Assembly: GCA_048268885.1 (NCBI GenBank)
Contig: JBLWUP010000026.1
Coordinates: 1 to 64,000, forward strand
Direction: 5' to 3'
Length of the DNA: 64,000 nt
From: Pelagibius sp048268885
GTDB lineage: Bacteria > Pseudomonadota > Alphaproteobacteria > Kiloniellales > Kiloniellaceae
Positions 53,536-63,454 of the stretch are shown piece after piece. The notes beneath the pieces were generated by a model. That model ran no database searches. It was not told the origin of the DNA and saw only the letters and a list, made by a program, of their open reading frames with translations. Each line of letters begins with the position of its first letter. The first letter of the stretch is position 1. Position numbers and translations under genes: made by a program.

Positions 53536-55386
53536 ATGAACGCACTTACCGGCTGGTTCGCGCCCGCGGCGGACGATCTGCCGCCGGCACAGATCACCAC
53601 GGCCATGGCCGGCGCCTACCGCGGCCGGCGCGCCGAGGAGAGGCAATCGGCCGTTCCCGGATCCGGCCTCTGGGTGACCGCCGCGGCGGTGGAGAGACAC
53701 CATTGCACGGGGGAGGAGCCCTGGGTCGCCATCGTCGGCGCGCCGCGCTGGCGCGATCCGGTGCTGGCCGGGACGCAGGAGGGGCAGGGCGCGGCACAGG
53801 CGCTGCGGCTCGCCTACCGGCAGCATGGCCCCGACCTCTTCGAACACCTTGCCGGGTCCTTCGCCCTTGCCATCGTGGACCGGCCCAATCGCCGCGTCCT
53901 GCTGGCGATCGACCGCCTGGGCATCGAGGGTCTCTACTACGCCGCTGGCAGCGCCGCCGGTCTGGTCTTCGGCTCCAGCGCCGACATGGTGCGCGCGCAC
54001 CCCGGCGTCGGCGCCACGGTGCCGCCGCAGGCGATCTACAGCTACCTGCACGCCTTTGTCTGCCGCTCCCCCGGCACCATCTATGCCGAGCAGAGCAAGC
54101 TGGAGCCGGCGCAGTACCTGCTGTGGGAGGACGGCAAGAGCCGGGTCGCCACCTATTGGCGCACGCCGTTCCGGCCGGACCGCAGCCATACGCCGGAAGA
54201 GCTGGCCGAGGAACTGGTCGCCCAGGTGCGCCGCGCCGTCCACGTGGCGGTGCCGGAAAAGGCCGCGGCGCAGACCGGCGCTTTCCTCAGCGGCGGCCTG
54301 GACAGCTCGACGGTCGTGGGCATGTTGAACGAGGTGACGCCGGGGCCGGCCGAGACCTTCACCATCGGCTTCGACGAAGAGTCCTACGACGAGATGCGCT
54401 ACGCCGACGCGACGACCGCCAAGTTCGGCACCCGCGCGCACCGCTATTACCTGACCGCCGAGGACACCGCCGCCATGGCGCCGAAGATCGCGGCGTTCTA
54501 TGACGAGCCTTTCGGCAACTCCTCCGCGCTGCCCGCCTATTTCTGCGCCGCGCAGGCGCGGGAGATGGGCATGACCTGCCTGTTGGCCGGCGACGGCGGT
54601 GACGAGGTCCTGGCCGGCAACTCGCGCTATCTGGAGCAGGGCGTCTACGGGCACTTCGGCAAGCTGCCGGCGCCCTTGCGCGGGTTGGTGAAGTTCGCCG
54701 CCTTTCACACGCCGCTGCTTGCCGCCACGCCGCTGTGGCAGAAGGCGCAGCGCTACATCGCCCGTGCCGAGGTGCCGCTGCCGGAACGCCTGGAAGCCTT
54801 CAACTTCTATCAGCGCGACCGCATGGCAGAGGTCTTCGATGCCGATATGCTGAGCGAGATCGACGTGGAGGCGCCCTGGCGCGAGATGCGCGAGAGTTAC
54901 GAGAGCGCGGCCTCCGAGGACACGCTGCACCGCATGATGCATCTCGATATGAAGCAGGCGCTGGCCGACGCCGACCTGAAGAAGGTGCGGGGCATGAGCG
55001 ACCTGGCGGGAATCGACGTGGCCTTTCCCTTCCTCGACGACGACCTCGTCGCTTTCTGCGCCACCATTCCGCCGGAGCTGCATCTGAAGGACGGGCGCCT
55101 CAGGGCCTTCTTCAAGGACGCCTTCCGCGACTTCCTGCCGGCGGAAGTGATCGCCAAGAAGAAGCACGGTTTCGGCATGCCCTTCTACGAGTGGACCCGA
55201 GACGACCCGCGGCTGCGCGCGCTGGCCTACGACAGCCTGGGCAAGCTGCGCGGCCGCCACCTGCTGCGGCCCGAGTTCATCGACAGTGTGATGGCGGAGC
55301 ACACCAAGGCCGAGGCCACTCTCTACGACGGCCTGGTCTGGGACCTGATGATGCTGGAGCTGTGGCTCGACAGTCACGGCTTGTAG
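53536..55386 (+). CDS. asparagine synthetase-like protein, Cys-less glutaminase domain, XrtA core
   Basis: A 616-residue asparagine synthetase-type protein. The N-terminus reads MNALTGWFAP, not MCG, so the glutaminase nucleophile is missing, although the following fold (GTQEGQGAAQAL, then DRLGIEGLYY) is kept. The synthetase domain has SGGLDSSTVV. It may use free ammonia or an amine made by the PLP decarboxylase 8 bp upstream. The stop codon TAG is the first triplet of double-hairpin element copy B. Confidence 0.85.
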   Translation: MNALTGWFAPAADDLPPAQITTAMAGAYRGRRAEERQSAVPGSGLWVTAAAVERHHCTGEEPWVAIVGAPRWRDPVLAGTQEGQGAAQALRLAYRQHGPDLFEHLAGSFALAIVDRPNRRVLLAIDRLGIEGLYYAAGSAAGLVFGSSADMVRAHPGVGATVPPQAIYSYLHAFVCRSPGTIYAEQSKLEPAQYLLWEDGKSRVATYWRTPFRPDRSHTPEELAEELVAQVRRAVHVAVPEKAAAQTGAFLSGGLDSSTVVGMLNEVTPGPAETFTIGFDEESYDEMRYADATTAKFGTRAHRYYLTAEDTAAMAPKIAAFYDEPFGNSSALPAYFCAAQAREMGMTCLLAGDGGDEVLAGNSRYLEQGVYGHFGKLPAPLRGLVKFAAFHTPLLAATPLWQKAQRYIARAEVPLPERLEAFNFYQRDRMAEVFDADMLSEIDVEAPWREMRESYESAASEDTLHRMMHLDMKQALADADLKKVRGMSDLAGIDVAFPFLDDDLVAFCATIPPELHLKDGRLRAFFKDAFRDFLPAEVIAKKKHGFGMPFYEWTRDDPRLRALAYDSLGKLRGRHLLRPEFIDSVMAEHTKAEATLYDGLVWDLMMLELWLDSHGL

Positions 55387-55522
55387 AGCAGATCAGGGTC
55401 GGCTGGAATCGCCGAAGGCGATCCACCACCCCTGTGAATCTGCTCTATGTATTAGAAATAGATCGGATTCACACGTTTAGACAGAACCACCAAGTGGTTC
55501 TGTCTAAACGTGATCCGATCTA
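55384..55522 (+). repeat. 139-bp double-hairpin element, copy B (inverted relative to A)
   Basis: It consists of hairpins at 55384-55447 and 55459-55522, identical to copy A reversed except at one position (GGGGT for GGGTT). The first three bases are the stop codon of the Asn-synthetase-like gene. Copies A and B enclose 9.7 kb of the XrtA core as inverted repeats. No transposase is encoded in or near either copy. Confidence 0.9.
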
Positions 55523-55542
55523 AGCCGGCGGCGGAGAGCCCG

Positions 55543-56313
55543 CTAACCTTTCAGGTGGTACCAGGCGAGCCCGAGCCATTCATGCATGGCGTAGTAGGTG
55601 GTGTCGAAGGCGTTGGCCGAGGGCAGGAAGTCCATAAACCGGTAGGTCGAGCGCGAAACGAAGCGGGTGGGGGCCGGGATGACCTCCAGCCCCGTCTCCG
55701 CGAAGGTCAGCATGGCCCGCGGCATGTGCCAGGCATGGGTCACCAGATAGATCTTCCCGATGCCGTCCGCTTTCAACTGCTCGGCTGAGAATTTCGCGTT
55801 CTCCGCGGTGGACCCTGAACGGTTTTCGACCCAGCGCACCCGCACCGTGAAGTCGCGTACGAGCGTGAGCTTCATGGCATCGGCCACGGTGTCGCCCCGC
55901 GTCGAGCCGGAGGTGCCGCCGCTCACCAGGATCGGCTTGCGGGTCAGTTTCGCCAGGAAGGCGGCGTACTGCAGCCGCTGCAAGGTGAGGCCGCCGGCGG
56001 TGTCGACGGTATAGAACTGGGTCTGCGGCAGCCAGTACTCCGGCGCGCCGTAGTAGACCCCCGCGCCGAGGACCACGATGGCGCCGACATCGGGGTCGGT
56101 CTTCCGGCTGTCGACCGGCCCGTAGGGCTGCAGCGGCGCCATGAGTTCGCCGGCCAGGAAGGGCGTGGTGCTGAGATAAACCAGCAGCAGCAGCGCCCAG
56201 AGGAAGCCCCGCCCCAGCCGCGGCTTCCACCGCTTCAGCAGCAACCCGAAAAGAAACAGAAGGAAGAAGCAGGCCGGCGGCAGCACCAGGACCTTTGCGA
56301 TGACGTAAAGCAC
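55543..56313 (-). CDS. YdcF/ElyC-family (DUF218) membrane protein
   Basis: A 256-residue protein with two N-terminal membrane helices (about residues 4-25 and 36-52) and a periplasmic DUF218 domain: VGAIVVLGAGVYYG, KPILVSGGTSGSTRGDTVADAM, STAENAKFSAEQL, YLVTHAWHMPRAMLTFAE. Family members such as ElyC and SanA affect envelope polymer carriers. GTG start at 56313 is preceded by AGGAAG. It is convergent with the Asn-synthetase-like gene through the hairpin element. Confidence 0.88.
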   Translation of the reverse strand: MLYVIAKVLVLPPACFFLLFLFGLLLKRWKPRLGRGFLWALLLLVYLSTTPFLAGELMAPLQPYGPVDSRKTDPDVGAIVVLGAGVYYGAPEYWLPQTQFYTVDTAGGLTLQRLQYAAFLAKLTRKPILVSGGTSGSTRGDTVADAMKLTLVRDFTVRVRWVENRSGSTAENAKFSAEQLKADGIGKIYLVTHAWHMPRAMLTFAETGLEVIPAPTRFVSRSTYRFMDFLPSANAFDTTYYAMHEWLGLAWYHLKG

Positions 56314-56371
56314 GGCCGCTTCCTTCCAAAGACCTGGCCAAAGGCCTGGTGCTCGTTCTCCCGCTCCGCCG

Positions 56372-57658
<1,287 letters not shown>

Positions 57659-57730
57659 TCCTGCGTCTCCAGACGGCCCTTCGGGCGCGTTCCAAGGTGA
57701 TCGTTGAGCCGCCCGGAGGCGGTTGCCTTT

Positions 57731-57762
57731 TCAAAGGTCTCGGGGGTCAAAGGTCTCGGGGT
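57731..57762. repeat. 16-bp tandem repeat, two copies
   Basis: TCAAAGGTCTCGGGGG is at 57731-57746 and TCAAAGGTCTCGGGGT at 57747-57762, in the gap between the XrtA amidotransferase and the dehydrogenase gene. Confidence 0.8.
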
Positions 57763-57792
57763 TCATGGCAGAGTGGTCGTGAAGCGCCGCCG

Positions 57793-59727
57793 CTAGGTCC
57801 CGACGGCGCGCTGGGCGGCATCGCCCTCTGCCGATTTGAGGTGAACGTTGCTGAGGAAGGACTCGAACATCAGCAAGGCCCAGATGGCCGCGCTGTAGTC
57901 GCTGGTGCCGGCCGAGTGGTCGTCCAGCAGGCGCTCGATGAAGGCCATGTCGAACAGTCCCGTTTCCTCCAGGACGCCTTCCAGAAGCCGGCGGCGCACC
58001 ACTTCGCGCAGCGGTCCGCGGAACCAGCTTGCCAGCGGAATGCAGAAGCCCATTTTCTCGCGGTAGAGCACGTCGTGGGGGAGCCGATCCTCCATCGCCT
58101 TCTTCAGCAGATACTTGCCTTCGCGGGCGCGCAGGCGGAAATCGGGCGGCAGCGTCGCCGCCCACTCCAGCAGCTTGTGGTCGAGCAGCGGCACGCGCAC
58201 CTCCAGGGAGGTGGCCATGCTGGCCCGGTCGACCTTGGTCAGGATGTCGCCCGGCAGGTAGGTCTTCAGGTCGGCGTACTGGACCCGGTCCAGGTGGTGC
58301 TCGACCGGCGCGTCCTTGATGACGTCCTCCAGCACATTGCGCGCGTGGTAGCCGTTCAGGTCGCGCTGCATGCGCGGCGAGTAGAGGCGCTGGCGCAGGC
58401 GGTCGTCCAGGATCGAGACGCTGTGGAAGTAGCCTTCCACGCTGTCGCGGGCCAGGGCCTGCAGGGTGGACTTGGCGCGCAGCGGGCGCGGGGCCCAGTC
58501 CAGTTTCGGATAGGCCCGCCCGAGCAGCGAAAAGACCGGCTGGCGCAGCGGGCCGGGCAGGGTGCCGCGCACCATCTCCTCGTAGTGGTGCCAGCGATAG
58601 CGGCGGTAGCCGGCGAAGCCCTCGTCGCCGCCGTCGCCGGAGAGCGCCACGGTCACTTTTTCCCGCGCCAGGCGGCAGACCTGGTAGGTCGGCATGGCGG
58701 AGCTGTCCGCGAAGGGTTCGTCGTAGAAGCCGGAGATGTCCTCGATCAGATCGAAAGAGTCGGAGACGACCTGCCGCGAGCGGTGGTCGGTGTGCAGGTG
58801 CTTGGCCACCTTTTCGGCATAGACGGCCTCGTCGAAGTCCGGCACATCGAAGCCGATGGAGCAGGTGTTCACCGGCGTCGTCGAATGTTCCGCCATCATG
58901 CTGACGACGCTGCTGGAATCGACGCCGCCGGAAAGGAAGGCGCCGAGCGGCACGTCGGACATGAGGCGGATCTTCACGGCCTCGCTCATGCGCTCGCGCA
59001 GTTCGGCGCAGGCGTCGTCTTCCTTGAGGCGATGATTGGCCTCGAAGGTGATGTCCCAGTACTGCCGTGGCTCCGGCTGCGGTTTGCCGCGCGTCCACAC
59101 CAGGGTGTGCGCCGGCGGCAGCTTGCGGACGCTCTCGTAGATCGTCTTGGGGTCCGGCACGTAACCGAAGGCGAAATAGTCCTCGATGGCCAGGATGTCG
59201 AAGTTGCGCTCCAGGCCGGGATGACACAGCAGCGCCTTCATCTCCGATCCGAAGATCAGCTGGCCGTCGGCCAGCGCCGCATAGTAGAGCGGCTTGATGC
59301 CGAGCCGGTCACGGGCCAGAAAAAGCGTTTCGTTGTTGCTGTCCCACAGCGCGAAGGAGAACATTCCGCGGAAGCGCTTCACGCAATCGGCGCCCCATTC
59401 CTCCCAGGCATGCACGATGACTTCCGTATCGCAGACGGTGCGGAACTTGTGGCCGAGCTCGCGCAGCTCGTCTTCCAGTTCCTTGAAGTTGTAGATTTCG
59501 CCGTTGTAAACCACACAGACGGAATGGTCTTCGTTGAACAGCGGCTGGTGGCCGCCGGCCAGGTCGATGATCGACAGGCGGCGGTGGCCGAGACCGATGC
59601 CGTCGTCGACATGGTAGCCGGCGCCGTCGGGACCGCGATGCTGAATGCTGTCGGTCATGGCCGTCAGGAGGGCGCGGTCGACCGGCCCCGCCGCTCTGGT
59701 GTTAAAGATGCCTGCCAGTCCGCACAT
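57793..59727 (-). CDS. XrtA/PEP-CTERM system amidotransferase (asparagine synthase family)
   Basis: A 644-residue complete asparagine synthetase-type amidotransferase. The glutaminase starts MCGLAGIFNT with catalytic Cys2; HRGPDG and YNGEIYNF follow; the synthetase domain has SGGVDSSSVV. The insert YFAFGYVPDPKTIYESVRKL matches the XrtA amidotransferase family recalled as TIGR03108. It probably amidates a carboxylate in the exopolysaccharide. GGAGACGG precedes the ATG. It is the neighbour of xrtA, separated by 39 bp on the same strand. Confidence 0.93.
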   Translation of the reverse strand: MCGLAGIFNTRAAGPVDRALLTAMTDSIQHRGPDGAGYHVDDGIGLGHRRLSIIDLAGGHQPLFNEDHSVCVVYNGEIYNFKELEDELRELGHKFRTVCDTEVIVHAWEEWGADCVKRFRGMFSFALWDSNNETLFLARDRLGIKPLYYAALADGQLIFGSEMKALLCHPGLERNFDILAIEDYFAFGYVPDPKTIYESVRKLPPAHTLVWTRGKPQPEPRQYWDITFEANHRLKEDDACAELRERMSEAVKIRLMSDVPLGAFLSGGVDSSSVVSMMAEHSTTPVNTCSIGFDVPDFDEAVYAEKVAKHLHTDHRSRQVVSDSFDLIEDISGFYDEPFADSSAMPTYQVCRLAREKVTVALSGDGGDEGFAGYRRYRWHHYEEMVRGTLPGPLRQPVFSLLGRAYPKLDWAPRPLRAKSTLQALARDSVEGYFHSVSILDDRLRQRLYSPRMQRDLNGYHARNVLEDVIKDAPVEHHLDRVQYADLKTYLPGDILTKVDRASMATSLEVRVPLLDHKLLEWAATLPPDFRLRAREGKYLLKKAMEDRLPHDVLYREKMGFCIPLASWFRGPLREVVRRRLLEGVLEETGLFDMAFIERLLDDHSAGTSDYSAAIWALLMFESFLSNVHLKSAEGDAAQRAVGT

Positions 59728-59766
59728 AATCCAATCCGTCTCCGCTGTGCCGCGCCCGCTTGGTGC

Positions 59767-61482
59767 TCACGGCTTGGGAGCCCCTCCCGTCGATTCGCCC
59801 GGTGAAGTGGTGCCCAACATAACCGTCCCGGACTTGGCCGGCTCCCGGTCAAGCAGGACCAAACTGCCATTTTCCGCCATGCTCCGGCGCAGGAAGGCGC
59901 CGAGCAAGGCCTTAGTCTGCTCGTTATCCTCTGAGACTTTAGCGCCAATCGCAACCACTGCGGCGGCTCTTTCGCCGCCGAAGGCGATCGCCTTCATCTC
60001 CAGCAGCTTGCCGAGGATGCGCGAGTTGGTGGCTTCGCCGCCGATCCGGTACCAGACCCAAAGAAGATAGGTTTCGCCGCCCTTGCGCAGGACCATTTCA
60101 TTAAGGGGGTGAGGGCCGCCGGGCAACTCGATCTCGGATCTCCGCACGCCGATCAGGCGCCACTTCTGGCTGTCGCCCAGCAAGTTGTTCACGTCGCTGA
60201 TGGCTTCGGCCCCTTCGCGCTGATAGGCGAAATAGCTGACATGCAGTTCCACCTCCCCGTCGTCGCGCCGGTAGGCCTGGTGCAGGGTGGCATCCGCGCC
60301 CGGCAGCCGGGGCAGCCACTGCGGGGCCGTGGTCTCGGCCGCGGCCCAGGGCGCCATGGCCGCCGGCGGGCGGAGCCTGATGGCGGCGGTATCGGGAGGC
60401 GCCTTGGCCACGGCGAGCCAGGTCTGAGCGCCGAAGATCGCGAGGACGGCCAGGGCGCCGAGCAGCGCCTGGCCCGGAAGGCCGAGGCCCGCGCGGCGCG
60501 GCTGCGGGGCGCCGGCGGGGCCCGGCTGGTCGTCCATCAGGGGATCGCTGCGGTCGCGCAGCACGGCGGCGATGCCCAGCAGGGTGAGCGTGACGATTCC
60601 CAGGAAGACGAAGCCGTAGATGATGTGGTCGACATCGACGGCCAGCTCATAGTCGCTCAGGTGCGCCAGCATGACGATGCCGTAGGCCCGGATGCCGTTG
60701 GCGACGATCGGCACCAGAATGGAAAGGCCGACGAAGAGCAGGCGCCGCTTCCAGGAGCGGAAGAACAGATAGGCGGCCAGAATGCCCAGGGCCACGCTGA
60801 CGATCAGGTAGCGCACGCCGGAGCAGGCCTCGGCGACGAGGAAGGCCCCGGAGGGGATCTGGATGAAGTAGCCGTCCAGGAAGACGGGCATGCCCGTGAG
60901 GCGGAGCAGATGGACGACCATTTGGGCCGTCACGTCCTGCAGCATGGGAATGACGGAGTAGCCGAAGGGGACGGCCAGATAAAGGTAGGCCAGGGGGAAG
61001 AGCGCCACGCGGGCCGCTTCCGCACCGAGCACCAGGAGGAACAGCGACTGCCAGAGGCCGACGATGGCGAATTGCTTGACGACCATCAGGTTCGCAAGGT
61101 CGCCGATGACCCAGAGCAGCGTCAGGCCCACCATCGGCAGCAGCGCCCAGGGGGCGGCTCTCGGCCGGACCGCCGCCAGCCGGTGGCGCAGCCGGTAGAG
61201 GAGAAAGAGGCTGATCGGCAGAATGAAGTAGGCGTGTCCGTAGGTGCGCGAGGTGTTCCAGACGCGCACCGCGGCGGCGATCTCGTTCCAGAAGATCCAC
61301 CCGAGGGCCAGGGAGCAGACGGCGAAGATCGCCAGGCTGACGCCCCAGGCCTTGCGCAGGCCGGCGGCGGTCGGCTGCGGCGGTTCCGCCGGCGCCTGGG
61401 TCCCGCCCGGCGGTAGCCGGTTCCCGCCCGGCGGCAGCGGCGCGGCACTTTCCTGCGGGCGGATTTGCGGCGTGCTCTGCAT
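59767..61482 (-). CDS. xrtA: exosortase A fused to EpsI (XrtA-EpsI)
   Basis: A 571-residue inner-membrane cysteine protease. A Pro-rich N-terminus is followed by about eight membrane helices. The triad is Cys220 in LVAEACSGVRY, Arg265 in NGIRAYG and His286 in VDHIIYG. From about residue 350 an EpsI-like periplasmic domain (VELHVSYFAYQREG; SRILGKLLEM) is fused in frame, a form known for XrtA. It cleaves PEP-CTERM signals, such as that at 40091-41044. The start directly adjoins the stop of the FemAB gene, so they form one operon. Confidence 0.95.
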   Translation of the reverse strand: MQSTPQIRPQESAAPLPPGGNRLPPGGTQAPAEPPQPTAAGLRKAWGVSLAIFAVCSLALGWIFWNEIAAAVRVWNTSRTYGHAYFILPISLFLLYRLRHRLAAVRPRAAPWALLPMVGLTLLWVIGDLANLMVVKQFAIVGLWQSLFLLVLGAEAARVALFPLAYLYLAVPFGYSVIPMLQDVTAQMVVHLLRLTGMPVFLDGYFIQIPSGAFLVAEACSGVRYLIVSVALGILAAYLFFRSWKRRLLFVGLSILVPIVANGIRAYGIVMLAHLSDYELAVDVDHIIYGFVFLGIVTLTLLGIAAVLRDRSDPLMDDQPGPAGAPQPRRAGLGLPGQALLGALAVLAIFGAQTWLAVAKAPPDTAAIRLRPPAAMAPWAAAETTAPQWLPRLPGADATLHQAYRRDDGEVELHVSYFAYQREGAEAISDVNNLLGDSQKWRLIGVRRSEIELPGGPHPLNEMVLRKGGETYLLWVWYRIGGEATNSRILGKLLEMKAIAFGGERAAAVVAIGAKVSEDNEQTKALLGAFLRRSMAENGSLVLLDREPAKSGTVMLGTTSPGESTGGAPKP

Positions 61483-62532
61483 CTAGGCCAGTTCCCGCGC
61501 GACCAGGGGGCCGATGGTGTTGGCGACGGCCAGCGGCAGCCGCTTCCAGGTCGCGACCATCAGCGCGTACTTCGGGTTCAGCGGATTGATCTCGGGCACC
61601 TCGTCGAGGCGCAGCAGGCTGTGTTCGTAGTACAGCGGCTCCGGCTCGAAGCCCCAATGCTTCTTGAAAGCGAAGGAGCCGGTGCCGACCTTGCTGCGGC
61701 CGAAGTCGAAGAGGCGCAGGCCGGACTCGCAGGCCCGGCGCATCACTTCCCAGTACATGAAGTCGTTGGCCGCGTAGGCGCGCGCCGCCTGGCCGCCGCC
61801 GCCGTAGTAGGGCAGGACCTCGTCGCGAAAGAAGAAGGAGAGGACGCTGGACAGGGGCTGCCCGTCCTTCGTGATCGTGACGACCTCGCTCACGTCGTCG
61901 AACACCGACTTCAGGCATTCGTAGTAGCGCCGGCTCAACACCGGCGTGCCGAGGTTCCGCACGCTTTCCGCATACAGCGGGAAGAAGCGGCTGACGTCCG
62001 CATCGACCTGGCCTTCCAGTCCCTGCTTGATGCCTTTGCGCACCATGGCCCGCTGCTTGCGTGGGATGGCCTTCATGGCCTCCTCCGGGGTCGCCGCAAT
62101 CTCCTTGCGGAAGGTGACGTAGGTCTTGTCGTTGCAGGGCCGGTCGTCGTGCAGGGGCCGGCGCAGGCGGTATTCGATGCGCTCGACCCGCAGGTCGCGC
62201 CCCAGCGACTGGGCCGCGTCGTCCAGCGCCCGCAGGGCGCCCGGTGTCGTCGCCACGGGGCCGCCATAGACGCAGAAGCCGTTGGAGATGAGGCTGTTCC
62301 CGAATATCCGGCCGCGCACATGGGTCAGCGGCAGAACGCCGACGATCTGCCCGCCCTGCCGGGCGAGGAGATAGTGGCAGTCATGGCCGAAGCTTTCTTC
62401 GATCACCGCTTTCCATCCCGAGAGATGGAAGAAGGTCGCTTCCGGCTGGGCCCGGACGAAGCTGTCCCACTCGGGGTCGCCGCCGTCTAAGAGGCTAGTG
62501 ACGTGGAGGTCGTCGGCAGAATCGCGTGGCAT
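61483..62532 (-). CDS. FemAB family XrtA/PEP-CTERM system-associated protein
   Basis: A 349-residue double-GNAT protein of the FemAB type. It has PEATFFHLSGWKAVIEESFGH at the N-terminus, PRKQRAMVRKGIKQGLE (basic helix), DEVLPYYGGGGQAARAYAANDF, and RLFDFGRSKVGTGSFAFKK. It matches the family recalled as TIGR03019. FemAB enzymes transfer amino acids from aminoacyl-tRNA to amines; a similar aminoacyl transfer to the polymer is likely. Its start overlaps the deacetylase gene by 46 bp. Confidence 0.92.
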   Translation of the reverse strand: MPRDSADDLHVTSLLDGGDPEWDSFVRAQPEATFFHLSGWKAVIEESFGHDCHYLLARQGGQIVGVLPLTHVRGRIFGNSLISNGFCVYGGPVATTPGALRALDDAAQSLGRDLRVERIEYRLRRPLHDDRPCNDKTYVTFRKEIAATPEEAMKAIPRKQRAMVRKGIKQGLEGQVDADVSRFFPLYAESVRNLGTPVLSRRYYECLKSVFDDVSEVVTITKDGQPLSSVLSFFFRDEVLPYYGGGGQAARAYAANDFMYWEVMRRACESGLRLFDFGRSKVGTGSFAFKKHWGFEPEPLYYEHSLLRLDEVPEINPLNPKYALMVATWKRLPLAVANTIGPLVARELA

Positions 62533-63398
62533 GCTTCCCCATCTTCGCTCGCCAGGTACACACGGTCCATCCGGTCCCAGTCGAAGTCCTTCAGCACCGC
62601 CCGCAACCGCCGTTCCATCGTGTTGAGGTTCACGTAGTGACGGAAACGCGAGCGCAGGGGAGCTTCCTTGAAACGCGGTTGCTCGGGGTCGACCTCCCAG
62701 GGATGGAAGTAGAAGACCACGGGCCGCCGGTCCTTCGCAGCGATGCGGCGTAGGGCCCAGCGCGAACAGGCGTAGGGCAGGAGGCGGAAATAGCCACCAC
62801 CGCCGCTCGGCAGATTGCGGTTAAAGATATTGAGTGTGGTGATCGGCACCTCGACCAGTCCGTGCTTGTCGCTCGGCCGGTAGGCGAAGCGCGGCGCATC
62901 GGGCATGCCGTAGTGGTCATGCTGGATCGGGTAGACGCTGGAACTGTAGCGGTAGCCTTCTTCGGCCAGGATGTCGAAGGCCCAGGGCGTGCGCTGGTCG
63001 ATCGAGAAACTCGCCGCGCGGTAGCCCCTGACCTGCTGCCCGCCGATATCCTCGAGGATCTGTTTGGACTTGCGGATATCCTGGCGGAAGGCTTCCGGCT
63101 CCTGGGTGTGCACCTTGACGTGGTCGTAGCCGTGACTGGCCACCTCGTGGCCGGCTTCGGCGATCCGCCGCAGCACCTGCGGATAGCGTTCGGCGACCCA
63201 TGCCAGGGTGAAGAAGGTGGCGGAGACCTGATGGTCGTCGAACATCTCGAGGATGCGGTCGACGTTGCGCTCCACGCGGCAGGAATAGCTGTCCCAGTCG
63301 GCGCGCTGCACCTGATTCGCGAAGGCGGCGACCTGGAAGTAGTCTTCCACGTCGACGGTCATCGCTCCGGTTATCGCGGCGGGGTTCTTGCCGGCCAT
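62487..63398 (-). CDS. polysaccharide deacetylase, XrtA/PEP-CTERM system (DUF3473 type)
   Basis: A 303-residue NodB-fold protein with TVDVEDYFQVAAF (motif 1), ASHGYDHVKVH (motif 2, metal His residues) and FYFHPWEVDPEQP. The DUF3473-like C-terminus ends in RLRAVLKDFDWDRM. It matches the XrtA deacetylase family recalled as TIGR03006. ATG 63398 has AGGAG seven bases upstream; a longer frame to 63701 is the complement of another gene. It is translationally coupled to the FemAB gene. Confidence 0.92.
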   Translation of the reverse strand: MAGKNPAAITGAMTVDVEDYFQVAAFANQVQRADWDSYSCRVERNVDRILEMFDDHQVSATFFTLAWVAERYPQVLRRIAEAGHEVASHGYDHVKVHTQEPEAFRQDIRKSKQILEDIGGQQVRGYRAASFSIDQRTPWAFDILAEEGYRYSSSVYPIQHDHYGMPDAPRFAYRPSDKHGLVEVPITTLNIFNRNLPSGGGGYFRLLPYACSRWALRRIAAKDRRPVVFYFHPWEVDPEQPRFKEAPLRSRFRHYVNLNTMERRLRAVLKDFDWDRMDRVYLASEDGEACHAILPTTSTSLAS

Positions 63399-63454
63399 CG
63401 TCGTTCTCCTGGGCTGCGGCGCGCCGGTCCGCGAGGGGCCGGCGGGCGATCGCG

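Noticed and set aside
61405..61440. Tandem repeat in the N-terminal coding part of xrtA
   Set aside because: It encodes a PPGG-containing Pro-rich segment in frame, so it is explained by protein composition.
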